Assembly: GCA_944380725.1 (NCBI GenBank)
Contig: CALWIK010000020.1
Coordinates: 124,001 to 188,000 of the forward strand
Origin: an uncultured Clostridia bacterium
Lineage (GTDB): Bacteria; Bacillota; Clostridia; Oscillospirales; Acutalibacteraceae
Length of the DNA stretch: 64,000 bases
Direction of reading: 5' to 3'
The translations under genes and the position numbers were made by a program. Positions 7,171 through 15,568 of the stretch are shown here, piece after piece. Under the pieces are notes generated by a model. The model searched no databases and was not told the origin of the DNA. It saw only the letters and a program-made list of their open reading frames with translations. Each line of letters starts with the position of its first letter. The stretch's first letter is position 1.

Positions 7171-8241
7171 CTATCGAGTTAAATTTGGTTCCTTAAAATC
7201 AAATTGACGATAAAATTGTTTACTTTCAGGAATTCGCTTTACTGCAGACTGATTTTTAGCTAATAATTTTATAATATCATATAGATCCACCCAAATTTCG
7301 TTGTTGCACTCTTTTTGTGATTCATTAAAAATAAGCTCTAACCCTACATGCAAATGGCTAGTTTCTATATTATTTACATTTTCGTTAGGGCTATAACCAG
7401 TTCTACCAACATAACCTATAACATCGCCTGCTTTTACTACTTTTCCTTCACAGAGTTCTTCATGGAACGGCTTATCTTTTCTTAAATGAGCATAATAATA
7501 ATATCTTTTTTTATCAAAGCTTCTAATACCAATTCTCCAGCCACCATACTGGTTCCAGCCCATAACTTCAATAATGCCAGATTCTATTGCAATAACAGGT
7601 GTTCCAACAGCAGCCATCATATCATGGCCCAAATGAGGCCTAGAATATCCGTAACTTCTAGCTGCACCAAAATCTGCATAATGCTGATACGGGAAGGTTT
7701 TAGCTATTGGCAGAAATGCTTTTAATCCGTATTTATCTTCAAATATTGGTGATCCGTTTTCGTCTGTATCGATTTGGATGCTATAATTACCTATAAACTC
7801 TCCTAAAACAGCAATGTAAACTTCTTGATAATATTTAAAATATTTCATTTTTTCTGTTAATTCTTCTATGGTTTTTCCACTGTTTAATTCAGAAACTATA
7901 GAGTCCATATCTTTAGCTTTGTAATGACGTTTAAAATCTCCTCCGTATTTAGCTGATAAATAGGCCAAAATGTCTATCCAATTTATTTTTACTTCTTTTT
8001 CATGGCTTTCTATATCAATTTTCATAGCTTTATCTAGAACTTCGTACGGTACATTAAATTCTGCATATTTGATAAAATCTTTTTTCTTGCGGTTGTTTTC
8101 AATTTGTTCAGAATCATTTACTGCCATAACTCCGTTGTTTTTGTTGTTGTTAGCTAACGAAAATATTGCAACAATAAGAGGTATAGCTAATGTTAGAAGT
8201 ACAAATCCAAAGCATTTTTTATGCAGAATTTTATAAATCAC
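7171..8241 (-). CDS. M23 family metallopeptidase, membrane-anchored
   Basis: A 356-residue probable cell-wall endopeptidase or cell-wall-binding regulator. The N-terminus has a signal-anchor (FVLLTLAIPLIVAIFSLA). A middle region of about 150 residues is unassigned. The C-terminal LytM/M23 domain has the zinc ligands in HLGHDMMAA (His and Asp) and SHLHVGLEL (H-x-H), with YYYAHLRKD between them, so the enzyme should be active. GTG start with AAGGTG six bases upstream. It is followed on the same strand by the capD-like gene, but a separate promoter for that gene lies between them. The substrate (peptidoglycan cross-bridge) is a family inference. Confidence 0.85.
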   Translation of the reverse strand: MIYKILHKKCFGFVLLTLAIPLIVAIFSLANNNKNNGVMAVNDSEQIENNRKKKDFIKYAEFNVPYEVLDKAMKIDIESHEKEVKINWIDILAYLSAKYGGDFKRHYKAKDMDSIVSELNSGKTIEELTEKMKYFKYYQEVYIAVLGEFIGNYSIQIDTDENGSPIFEDKYGLKAFLPIAKTFPYQHYADFGAARSYGYSRPHLGHDMMAAVGTPVIAIESGIIEVMGWNQYGGWRIGIRSFDKKRYYYYAHLRKDKPFHEELCEGKVVKAGDVIGYVGRTGYSPNENVNNIETSHLHVGLELIFNESQKECNNEIWVDLYDIIKLLAKNQSAVKRIPESKQFYRQFDFKEPNLTR

Positions 8242-8419
8242 TTAATCACCTTTAGTTGAATATTATGCTGTTGTATATATATTCTAAAAAAACATATTTA
8301 TGCAAACATAAAGATGAATAATCTAAATGGTTAAGCTGCTTTTTTCTTATTGACTAATTTGCGATAAACAGGTAAAATAAATTTAAGCAAGTGTCCACGG
8401 ATAAGGAGTTGAATTTTTT

Positions 8420-8728
8420 ATGAATAACAAGTATTCCGCTGATTTAATAACGCTTATTGATGATGAAGGTAATGAACATTCTTTTGAAATACTAGATGTA
8501 ATTGAAAATGATGATGGATGCTTTTATGCACTACTTCCTAATAATGAAAGTGACATTAATAATTTAGCAACAGACGATTCTTATTATATATTTGAAGTTA
8601 TAGATGAAAATGGGGAGCAGGTTTTAGCCGAAGTCGAAGATGATATTCTGTTAAAAAAATTAGCAAATTCTTTTGAGGCTAGATTCGAAGATATGTATTC
8701 TCATAATGAAAATACAAAAAATCTTTAG
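8420..8728 (+). CDS. DUF1292 domain protein
   Basis: A 102-residue very acidic cytoplasmic protein of unknown function. It begins with the DUF1292 pattern LITLIDDEGNEHSFEILDVI, continues FYALLPN, then YYIFEVIDENGEQVLAEVED. In many Firmicutes this family sits beside yrzL/ruvX (yrrK); here it stands alone, immediately upstream of a 6S RNA gene. Start: ATG after AAGGAG. The stop is about 20 bases before the -35 box of the 6S promoter. Confidence 0.8.
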   Translation: MNNKYSADLITLIDDEGNEHSFEILDVIENDDGCFYALLPNNESDINNLATDDSYYIFEVIDENGEQVLAEVEDDILLKKLANSFEARFEDMYSHNENTKNL

Positions 8729-8747
8729 CGGTTTTAGCGTGAAATGC

Positions 8748-8776
8748 TTGATTTTTTTATATTTTTTTGTTATAAT
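8748..8776 (+). promoter_or_regulatory. Promoter of the 6S RNA
   Basis: TTGATT (8748-8753), 17-base spacer, TATAAT (8771-8776). The predicted start near 8783 coincides with the 5' strand of the 6S closing stem. Confidence 0.75.
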
Positions 8777-8780
8777 TGCA

Positions 8781-8984
8781 ATATAAATATACCTGCCCAA
8801 TTCGCGGACCGTGTTATATAACCCTACAACTTTATTATTGGGAGCTTTGCTCTGTGGGTGAATTGCAGACCTCCTGGTTTTTCCGGACGAAGGGAGTATG
8901 AAGCCTATAGGCTGGCACCCACCTGCTTTTTGGTAGGCAGGTTATTATAAACACGTTACGGTTGGGTGGGGATTTTTTATATTA
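8781..8984 (+). ncRNA. ssrS: 6S RNA
   Basis: About 200 bases in a 321-base gap without a protein gene. The ends pair as an extended closing stem: AATATAAAT...CTGCCCAA...ACCGTGTT at the 5' end with AACACG..ACGGTTGGGTGGGG and the T/A-rich 3' end. The middle holds a hairpin CTCCTGG...CCGGACGAAGGGAG. Then come GCCTATAGGCTGGCACCC and the hairpin ACCTGC-TTTTT-GGTAGGCAGGT, the order seen in clostridial and proteobacterial 6S RNAs. This RNA mimics an open promoter and sequesters sigma-A RNA polymerase in stationary phase. The call rests on reading motifs and pairing by eye. Confidence 0.78.
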
Positions 8985-8994
8985 TTACAAATTC

Positions 8995-9033
8995 AGAGCA
9001 TCAGAATTATAGTTATTCTGATGCTCTTTTTAA
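8995..9033 (+). terminator. Intrinsic terminator after 6S RNA
   Basis: A 13-bp perfect stem (AGAGCATCAGAAT, 8995-9007, with 9015-9027), 7-base loop, then TTTTTAAT. Confidence 0.85.
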
Positions 9034-9049
9034 TATGTTTTTACTTTTT

Positions 9050-9298
9050 TTACCGTAAAGGCCCGTTTTTTAATTCATCTTTTAAAGCCCGTGCGCCAAT
9101 TTCATCTCTTTTGTTATATAGGTAATCCCAATATCTTGCATCGTCTATGGACTCTATTCCTGTAGCGACACTTCTGTCAGTTTTATCATCAAAAACATTC
9201 CACTTGCTAGTAAGTAGATCTTGCTCAATATATCCACCAGAGACGTTTTTTGCTTGGCTCTCATTAATTTTTTTCATTTTTTCATTTTTCTTTTTCAT
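9050..9298 (-). CDS. Small double-glycine-leader peptide (bacteriocin- or RiPP-like)
   Basis: An 82-residue peptide. It has a short basic leader (MKKKNEKMKKINESQ) ending in AKNVSGG at residues 16-22, like bacteriocin/ComC-type signals cut by C39 peptidase exporters. A 60-residue mature part follows (starts YIEQDLLTSKWNVFDDKTDR). That part has no Cys and looks like a small beta-hairpin plus helix (WNVFDDKT..SVATG.ES.DDARYWDYL), ending NGPLR. An in-frame TTG start 45 bases upstream is possible, but the ATG at 9298 has AGGGTG at good spacing. It is monocistronic with its own promoter, and no exporter, immunity or modification gene is adjacent. Confidence 0.6.
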   Translation of the reverse strand: MKKKNEKMKKINESQAKNVSGGYIEQDLLTSKWNVFDDKTDRSVATGIESIDDARYWDYLYNKRDEIGARALKDELKNGPLR

Positions 9299-9331
9299 AA
9301 AAACACCCTTTTCTGATTTTTTTAACTTATA

Positions 9332-9341
9332 GTCGATCGAC
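9332..9341. promoter_or_regulatory. 10-bp palindrome at the start of the peptide transcript
   Basis: The perfect palindrome GTCGATCGAC lies immediately downstream of the -10 box of the peptide promoter, where a repressor would block initiation. It is GC-rich against an AT-rich background. The operator role is inferred. Confidence 0.3.
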
Positions 9342-9347
9342 AATTAT

Positions 9348-9376
9348 ATTATAACATAAATATTTATAAAAATCAA
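9348..9376 (-). promoter_or_regulatory. sigma-A promoter of the double-glycine peptide
   Basis: Minus strand TTGATT (9371-9376) and TATAAT (9348-9353) with a 17-base spacer. Confidence 0.7.
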
Positions 9377-9491
9377 TTAATATTTAATAAAATTTTATTC
9401 ATTCAAAACAATAGATCGGAAAATTTTTCTGTCATAGATTGAAAAAATAAAGAATAAATTATTAAAAGAAAAATTTAAAGGAGTAATAAAA

Positions 9492-10661
9492 ATGTTCAAC
9501 AAAATTATAAAAAAAAGCATCAAATTTATAGTTAGTTTAATTGTTATATTCTCGTTCACTTTAGCATCGGCTAAGAAAGTTTTTGCTATTGATGAAGAAA
9601 ATATAGAAGTTTTAGCTCCTTCGGCTATTTTAATAGAACCTAAAACTGGAAAAATAATTTATGAAAAAAATTCTCACGAAGTGCGATGTTGTGCATCTAT
9701 AACAAAAGTTATGACGATGATTTTGGTTATGGAAGCTGTGGATAGTGGAAAGATTAGTCTTAGTGATGTTGTTTCGACTAGCGAACATGCAGCTTCAATG
9801 GGAGGATCTGATATTTGGCTAAAGTCAGGCGAGACTATGTCTGTAGATGAACTCATAAAAGCAACGATGATTGCCTCGGCAAACGATGCTGCGGTGGCTT
9901 TAGCTGAGTATATTTCTGGCTCAGAGGATATTTTTGTTTCGGAGATGAACAAAAAGGCAAGAGAGCTATCAATGAATGATACTGTGTTTAAAAATTGCAA
10001 TGGCCTTGATGAGGAAGGTCATGTAACAAGTGCTTACGATGTCGCTTTAATGTCGCGTGAACTTATAAAACATAAAAAAATATTTGACTATACGTTAATA
10101 TGGATGGACTACTTAAGGGCAGGAAAAACTCAGCTGGTAAATACAAATAAACTTTTAAAAAGCTATAAAGGCATTACTGGGCTTAAAACAGGAACAACTT
10201 CTAAGGCTGGTAGTTGCATTACCGCAACTGCAACTAGAGGTAATTTGAGTTTAAATGCTGTGGTTTTAGGAGGAGCTAATGGAAAAGAACGTTTTAAAGA
10301 TGCGGCTACTTTGTTAGATTTTGGGTTTGCAAATTATAATATGTTAAAACCCGTTATTAATGAAAATATTTTTGAACCTGTTAAGGTAATTGACGGAATG
10401 AAACCGAGTGTAAATATTGATGCTAAAGTTGAAAATGAGGTGCTTATTCAAAAAGGAAAAGAGCGTAGCATAGATAGCAGTTTAGAAATTGTTTCAGAAG
10501 TAAAAGCCCCAGTAAAAATAGGTCAAAGGTTAGGCAGATTAGTCTATAAGCTAAATGAAGAGATAATTGCAGAGTATGATGTTATTGCAGTAGAAGAAGT
10601 TGAAAATATAAATTTTTTATCTGCTTTTATAAGTTTAATAAACAAATTTTTTGCGATTTAA
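9492..10661 (+). CDS. dacF: D-alanyl-D-alanine carboxypeptidase (S11, DacF/PBP5-like)
   Basis: A 389-residue low-molecular-mass PBP that trims the terminal D-Ala of peptidoglycan stem peptides outside the membrane. It has a signal peptide (about residues 1-33, ending ASAKKVFA). The three active-site motifs are present: SITK (SxxK nucleophile, about residue 69), SAN (about residue 135) and KTG (GLKTGTTS, about residue 231). A beta-rich C-terminal domain and an amphipathic end (FLSAFISLINKFFAI) for membrane anchoring follow. Start: ATG after AAAGGAG. Next gene pgi has its own promoter. In spore formers the closest paralogues include sporulation-specific DacF; which paralogue this is cannot be decided here. 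Confidence 0.9.
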   Translation: MFNKIIKKSIKFIVSLIVIFSFTLASAKKVFAIDEENIEVLAPSAILIEPKTGKIIYEKNSHEVRCCASITKVMTMILVMEAVDSGKISLSDVVSTSEHAASMGGSDIWLKSGETMSVDELIKATMIASANDAAVALAEYISGSEDIFVSEMNKKARELSMNDTVFKNCNGLDEEGHVTSAYDVALMSRELIKHKKIFDYTLIWMDYLRAGKTQLVNTNKLLKSYKGITGLKTGTTSKAGSCITATATRGNLSLNAVVLGGANGKERFKDAATLLDFGFANYNMLKPVINENIFEPVKVIDGMKPSVNIDAKVENEVLIQKGKERSIDSSLEIVSEVKAPVKIGQRLGRLVYKLNEEIIAEYDVIAVEEVENINFLSAFISLINKFFAI

Positions 10662-10669
10662 TTTTTTTG

Positions 10670-10698
10670 TTGCAAAAACAGTGGTTATATTGTAAAAT
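10670..10698 (+). promoter_or_regulatory. Promoter of pgi
   Basis: TTGCAA (10670-10675), 17-base spacer, TAAAAT (10693-10698). Confidence 0.55.
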
Positions 10699-10730
10699 TG
10701 GTCTAAAATAATTTAGGAGTGCAAAGGACC

Positions 10731-12041
10731 GTGCCAATAAAGTTAAATACTGAATATATTTCTTCTTTTATTAAAGATGAAGAGTTTTATGCAATTGAAT
10801 CACAAGTTAATTTAGCTCATAATTTATTACAAAATAGAACAGGTTTAGGAAACAATTTTACTGGCTGGTTAACACTCCCTACAGATTATGATCGTGAAGA
10901 ATTTGATAAAATAAAAGTAGTTTCAAAAAAAATAATTTCTAATACGGATATTTTTATAGTAATTGGCGTTGGGGGATCTTATTTGGGTGCTAGAGCTGCT
11001 ATTGAATTAGTTCACTCTCAATACTATAATGATCTTTCTAAAAAAACTCCAGAAATCTATTTTATAGGAAATAGCCTTAGCTCAACTGCATTATATAATA
11101 TTTTAAAAATTTGTGATGGCAAAGATGTTAGTATAAATGTTATATCTAAGTCTGGCACTACAATTGAACCTGCGATTGCTTTTAGAACGTTTAAAAACTT
11201 TTTAGAGAAAAAATATGGTAAAAAAGAAGCCAAAAATAGAATATTCTGTACTACGGATAGACAAAAGGGACCTTTAAAAGCGATGGCAGATGAAGAAGGA
11301 TACGAAACTTTTGTTATTCCGGATAATATTGGAGGAAGATTTTCTGTTTTAACAGCTGTTGGATTATTACCGATGGCCGTCTCTGGAATCGATATTGATG
11401 AGTTGATTTTGGGAGCTAAACTTGCTCAAGATAATTTATTTTGTAATGACTTAAATAAAAATGATTGCTATAAGTATGCTGCTATTCGAAATATATTGTA
11501 TAGAAAAGGTAAGCACATAGAGATATTTGCAAGCTATGAACCAGATTTTTTGATGTTGAATGAATGGCTTAAACAACTTTTTGGAGAAAGCGAAGGTAAA
11601 GATAATAAGGGGATTTTTCCTACGTCTGCAATTTTTTCTACAGATTTACATTCTATTGGGCAGTATCTTCAATGCGGAAGGAGAAATCTATTTGAGACAG
11701 TTTTTTATATTGAAAAGCCACAAAAGGATGTTATTATTGAAGAAATTAGCAAAAATGTTGATGGCTTAAATTTTTTGACAGGAAAGTCCTTATCTTTTGT
11801 TAATGAAAAAGCTTTTTTAGGAACGGTACTGGCACATACGGATGGTTGTGTTCCAAATGTTGTTTTTAAAATATCAGAAGTAAATCCTTTTGAGTTGGGT
11901 TATTTGTTTTATTTCTTCGAAAAAGCTTGTGCTATATCTAGTTATATTCTAGGAGTTAATCCTTTTGATCAGCCAGGCGTTGAAAAATATAAAAATAATA
12001 TGTTTGATTTTTTGAAAAAGCCCGGTTATGTAAGTTATTAA
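10731..12041 (+). CDS. pgi: Glucose-6-phosphate isomerase
   Basis: Cytoplasmic glycolytic enzyme interconverting glucose-6-P and fructose-6-P. At 436 residues it is the short Gram-positive form. Seen are the SIS-fold sugar-phosphate motif [16 protein letters not shown], the family signature [17 protein letters not shown], the catalytic Glu region [15 protein letters not shown] and [13 protein letters not shown] chose the GTG at 10731 (protein begins [10 protein letters not shown]) because AGGAG at 10715-10719 is 11 bases upstream; the in-frame GTG at 10719 overlaps that Shine-Dalgarno. Together with glmS it sets the fructose-6-P branch point toward cell-wall precursors. Confidence 0.95.
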   Translation: MPIKLNTEYISSFIKDEEFYAIESQVNLAHNLLQNRTGLGNNFTGWLTLPTDYDREEFDKIKVVSKKIISNTDIFIVIGVGGSYLGARAAIELVHSQYYNDLSKKTPEIYFIGNSLSSTALYNILKICDGKDVSINVISKSGTTIEPAIAFRTFKNFLEKKYGKKEAKNRIFCTTDRQKGPLKAMADEEGYETFVIPDNIGGRFSVLTAVGLLPMAVSGIDIDELILGAKLAQDNLFCNDLNKNDCYKYAAIRNILYRKGKHIEIFASYEPDFLMLNEWLKQLFGESEGKDNKGIFPTSAIFSTDLHSIGQYLQCGRRNLFETVFYIEKPQKDVIIEEISKNVDGLNFLTGKSLSFVNEKAFLGTVLAHTDGCVPNVVFKISEVNPFELGYLFYFFEKACAISSYILGVNPFDQPGVEKYKNNMFDFLKKPGYVSY

Positions 12042-12050
12042 TCCAAAATA

Positions 12051-12429
12051 ATGAAAAACAAAAAAATTAGTCGAATTTTCAAATGAAATTATATCAGTAT
12101 CTAAAGGAAAAGTTGTTGTAATAGCTAATGATGATAAACTTAATTTTGGATTAAGTCATAAAGCAAGATTAATAAATATTAAAAATTATGATATATTTAA
12201 TTTCGAAGAGTTATATGGTTTTATTTGTGGAACTTTAGCTAGCGATTATGATGTTCTAAGCCTTTTTATAGATTCAGTTTTAGATAAAGGCCAAGTTAAC
12301 GAAGACGAGCTATTTTTGAAAAAATTAAATTTAATTTTGGAAAAATATAATATTAAAGTGACTTTAACTGTGCCTATTTTAAAAGATAAAATTCCCGAAA
12401 ATATAAGCAACATTGTTGAGATAAAGTGA
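12051..12429 (+). pseudogene. Unknown gene with an apparent frameshift in an A7 tract
   Basis: The 492 bases between pgi and the PBP gene are not empty. A coding-like frame of about 125 codons runs from just after 12054 to the TGA at 12427-12429 (contains VVVIANDDKLNFGL, YGFICGTLASDYDVLS, TVPILKDKIPENI). It has no ATG, GTG or TTG in frame. An ATG at 12051 lies one frame away: it is followed by AAAAACAAAAAAATTAG, and reading six A instead of seven in the A7 run at 12060-12066 would join MKNKK to LVEFSNEIIS and give a complete 125-residue protein. It may be a decayed gene, a sequencing error, or a gene expressed by slippage on A7. I do not recognise the family. No Shine-Dalgarno is visible. Confidence 0.5.
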
Positions 12430-12533
12430 CAAAACAAAAAATAAGAAATAAGAATATGAAAAAAAGCTTTTTATAATTACTGCTCTTTTTATATTCTTTT
12501 ATTTTTGTGTACATAATATATTTAGGTGATATT

Positions 12534-14147
12534 ATGTATAAACGTATTATAATATTTTTTTCTTTACTTATGGTTGCTATAGGAAGTGCTTTATTTAACA
12601 CGTATAAGATCTCGAGAGGAGATTTTTTATGTGAAGCTGCTTCTAGACAAAGTTCGTATAAGTTAAAAGTTGCAACTATGAGGGGAAATATATATGATTG
12701 CAATAAAAATCCTCTTATTGGAAAAAATGAAGAAAATTTAGCTGTTGTTATGCCAGAGTTTGATACGTTGAATATTCTGTCTCAAATTTTATCTGAAGAA
12801 GAAAAAAAATTGGTATTTGAAGAAATTAAATCTGGCAAACCTTTTGTATTCAAACTATCAGATGAAAAACAGTTAATTGCAAAGGGTATACGTACTTTTA
12901 AAATTCGCAGAAGATATTTACCAGATCAATCTGCAACTCATGTTATTGGATATTTAAATAGTGATATGCAAGGTGTATGCGGAATAGAAAAAGCCTTTAA
13001 TGAATATTTAAATAATGCAAAAGGCAGCATTTTTGTAAAATTTAAGGTGGATGCTTTAAATAGACGTATTCCTGGAGAAACCAGCATGGTAGAAGACACA
13101 ATGTATAAAAGTACAAAGGGCGTGGTATTAACTATAGATGAAAAAATTCAAAAAATAGCAGAGAATGCAGCTAAAAAATATATAAAAAAAGGTGCGATTA
13201 TAATAACAGAAGTCCCAGATTGCGAAATTAGAGCCTGTGTTAGTATGCCGACATTTTCGCCTTTGAATGTGGCTTGCGTATTGGATGACCAAGACTCACC
13301 TCTTCTAAATAGAGCTTTATTGCCTTATAATATAGGTTCTGTTTTTAAACTGGTAACTGCTGCATCAATTTTAAACGAAAATAAAAATTCAGATGAAATA
13401 TTTAATTGTGTTGGTAGTTGTAAAGTGGATGCCCATGAGTTTCACTGTTTTAATGGCAAAGCTCATGGCCAGATAAATTTAAAAAAAGCAGTGGCACTTT
13501 CGTGCAACACCTACTTTATAAATAAAGCTTTAGATATAGGTGCAGAAGAGATATTAGAATTATCTAAAAAATTGGGTTTTGAAAAAGAATTTGAATTAGC
13601 ACCAGGAATCATTTCTAAACCTGGAGTATTGCCAAGTTTAGAAGTTTTATCAGATAAAAAAGCTCTTGCAAATTTTTCGTTTGGCCAAGGCAGACTATTA
13701 GCAACTCCAATACAGATTTCGGTATTATTGAATACAATAGCTTCTGGTGGAGTATATTGTGAGCCGAAATTAGTTCAGGGTTTAGTAAACGAAAATTTAA
13801 ATTATATTCAAAAAACGGCTAAATCTAAATTGGTCCGAGTGTTGTCTGTTGACTGCGCTAAAAATTTAATTGACTACATGAAAGCTTCGGTTGAATATGG
13901 AACGAGCAATAGAGGAAAGCCCGACGAGGGAGTAGCTGCAGCAAAAACTGGAACAGCTCAAACTGGTATAAAAGTGGACGATCATATGGTAATTCAGGCA
14001 TGGTATGCAGGGATCTATCCTGCAGATGAGCCAAAATATTCAATAGTTATTTTTGCTGAAGACGCAAAAGGAGGGGGAGAAAGCTGTGGCCCTGCATTTA
14101 AAAAAATTACTAATGAAATTTTTTACAATATATTGAAAAAACAATAA
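12534..14147 (+). CDS. Class B penicillin-binding protein (transpeptidase)
   Basis: A 537-residue membrane-anchored peptidoglycan transpeptidase. One N-terminal membrane helix (IIIFFSLLMVAIGSALF) is followed by a short PBP-dimer domain and a catalytic domain with SVFK (SxxK, about residue 274), SCN (about residue 326) and KTGTAQTG (about residue 467). The overall build is that of FtsI/SpoVD-like or PbpA/PBP2 enzymes; it has no PASTA domain. I start at ATG 12534 with TTTAGGTG eight bases upstream; a GTG 27 bases earlier lacks a Shine-Dalgarno. It is not in the usual mraW-ftsL-murE cluster, so an accessory or sporulation role is as likely as the division enzyme. Confidence 0.88.
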   Translation: MYKRIIIFFSLLMVAIGSALFNTYKISRGDFLCEAASRQSSYKLKVATMRGNIYDCNKNPLIGKNEENLAVVMPEFDTLNILSQILSEEEKKLVFEEIKSGKPFVFKLSDEKQLIAKGIRTFKIRRRYLPDQSATHVIGYLNSDMQGVCGIEKAFNEYLNNAKGSIFVKFKVDALNRRIPGETSMVEDTMYKSTKGVVLTIDEKIQKIAENAAKKYIKKGAIIITEVPDCEIRACVSMPTFSPLNVACVLDDQDSPLLNRALLPYNIGSVFKLVTAASILNENKNSDEIFNCVGSCKVDAHEFHCFNGKAHGQINLKKAVALSCNTYFINKALDIGAEEILELSKKLGFEKEFELAPGIISKPGVLPSLEVLSDKKALANFSFGQGRLLATPIQISVLLNTIASGGVYCEPKLVQGLVNENLNYIQKTAKSKLVRVLSVDCAKNLIDYMKASVEYGTSNRGKPDEGVAAAKTGTAQTGIKVDDHMVIQAWYAGIYPADEPKYSIVIFAEDAKGGGESCGPAFKKITNEIFYNILKKQ

Positions 14148-14273
14148 TATAAACATCTTATTTTTACGTACTTTATTAATTTAAAGCTATATTTTTTAAA
14201 AATTTAAACTTTACATTATTTTTGATAATTTTATTGTAATATTTATATATTTTTTTGATTTTATAGAAAAAGA

Positions 14274-14302
14274 TTGATTATATGAAATATTTATAGTATT
14301 AT
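14274..14302 (+). promoter_or_regulatory. Promoter of ackA
   Basis: TTGATT (14274-14279), 17-base spacer, TATTAT (14297-14302), in the 199-base gap before ackA. I see nothing else in that gap. Confidence 0.55.
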
Positions 14303-14346
14303 AAACATAAAGGCTAGAATATTTGTGCATTATTGGGAGGATAGCT

Positions 14347-15564
14347 ATGAAAATTCTTGTTATAAATGCAGGGAGTTCATCTCTGAAATTTCAACTCTTA
14401 GATATGTCAGATAACGAATCAGTTTTAGCAAAAGGAATTTGCGAAAAAATAGGGTTAAAAAATGGTTTTGTTAAGTATCAAAATTATAAGGGATATGAAA
14501 AGAAATTTTTAGTTCATTTAAAAAATCACGAAGAGGCATTCTCTTTTGTGAAAAATTTGTTTTTAGATAAAAAATATGGTGTCATTAAACATCTTGAAGA
14601 AATAGTTGCAGTAGGCCATCGTGTTGTGCAAGGTGGAGAGGAATTTAGTAAACCTACTTTAATAAATAAACATCTTATAAGTATTGTAAAAAAACTAACT
14701 CCTATTGCGCCAATACATAACCCTGCCAATTTGCATATGATTCTTGCTTGTCAAGCGGTTTTTGGAGAAAAATTTCCTCAAATTGCAGTTTTTGATACAG
14801 CATTCCATTCAACTTTGCCACCAAAAGCATATATTTATTCGTTGCCTTACGAATTTTATGAAAAATATGGTGTAAGAAAGTATGGCTATCACGGAATCTC
14901 TCATTATTATGTTAGTAACGAGTGTGCTAAACTTTTAAATAAAGATATTAAAGATACCAAAATTATTACTTGTCATTTAGGCAACGGTGCCTCTATTTCT
15001 GCGATTAAAGGCGGCAAATCTATGGATACAACAATGGGTTTTACTCCTGCTGATGGAATAATTATGGGCACACGTAGTGGCTCTTTAGACCCTGGAATTA
15101 TAACTTTTGTTTGTGAAAAAAACAATATTTCTATGCATGATTTTAATAAGATTGTCAATAAAAATTCAGGCTTATTGGGAGTTTCTGGAGTTTCAAATGA
15201 TGCGAGAGAAATCTTAAAAGAGGCAAGTCTAGGCAACAAAAGGGCAATTTTAGCGCATGATATCTTTTGCTATCAGGTAATGAAAAGTATAGCGTCTTAT
15301 ATTGCTGTATTAGGTGGCTGCGATGCTATAGTGTTTACCGGAGGTATTGGTGAAAATCGATTTGAATACAGAAACACTATTTGTGATTCACTTTCTTTTA
15401 TGGGCATAAAAATTGATAAAAATTTAAATAAATTGACAGTAGATGGTAAACAAGCTGAAATTTCTGACGGAGAATCTTCAGTGAAAATTTTTGTTATTCC
15501 TACAAATGAAGAAATTGTTATTGCACGAGAGACTTTATCCATATTGAAGAGAATAAGAGTTTAG
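14347..15564 (+). CDS. ackA: Acetate kinase
   Basis: Makes ATP and acetate from acetyl phosphate, the last step of acetogenic fermentation. It is 405 residues, normal for the family. The ASKHA-fold signatures are present: LVINAGSSSLKFQ at the N-terminus, HRVVQGGE, FDTAFHSTLP with the catalytic Asp/His, GYHGISHYYV, CHLGNGASI for phosphate binding, and FTGGIGEN near the C-terminus. The start is ATG 14347 with GGGAGG seven bases upstream; an in-frame GTG 24 bases earlier is less likely. The usual partner pta is not adjacent. It converges with the P-type ATPase gene with only four bases between stops. Confidence 0.96.
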   Translation: MKILVINAGSSSLKFQLLDMSDNESVLAKGICEKIGLKNGFVKYQNYKGYEKKFLVHLKNHEEAFSFVKNLFLDKKYGVIKHLEEIVAVGHRVVQGGEEFSKPTLINKHLISIVKKLTPIAPIHNPANLHMILACQAVFGEKFPQIAVFDTAFHSTLPPKAYIYSLPYEFYEKYGVRKYGYHGISHYYVSNECAKLLNKDIKDTKIITCHLGNGASISAIKGGKSMDTTMGFTPADGIIMGTRSGSLDPGIITFVCEKNNISMHDFNKIVNKNSGLLGVSGVSNDAREILKEASLGNKRAILAHDIFCYQVMKSIASYIAVLGGCDAIVFTGGIGENRFEYRNTICDSLSFMGIKIDKNLNKLTVDGKQAEISDGESSVKIFVIPTNEEIVIARETLSILKRIRV

Positions 15565-15568
15565 CTTT

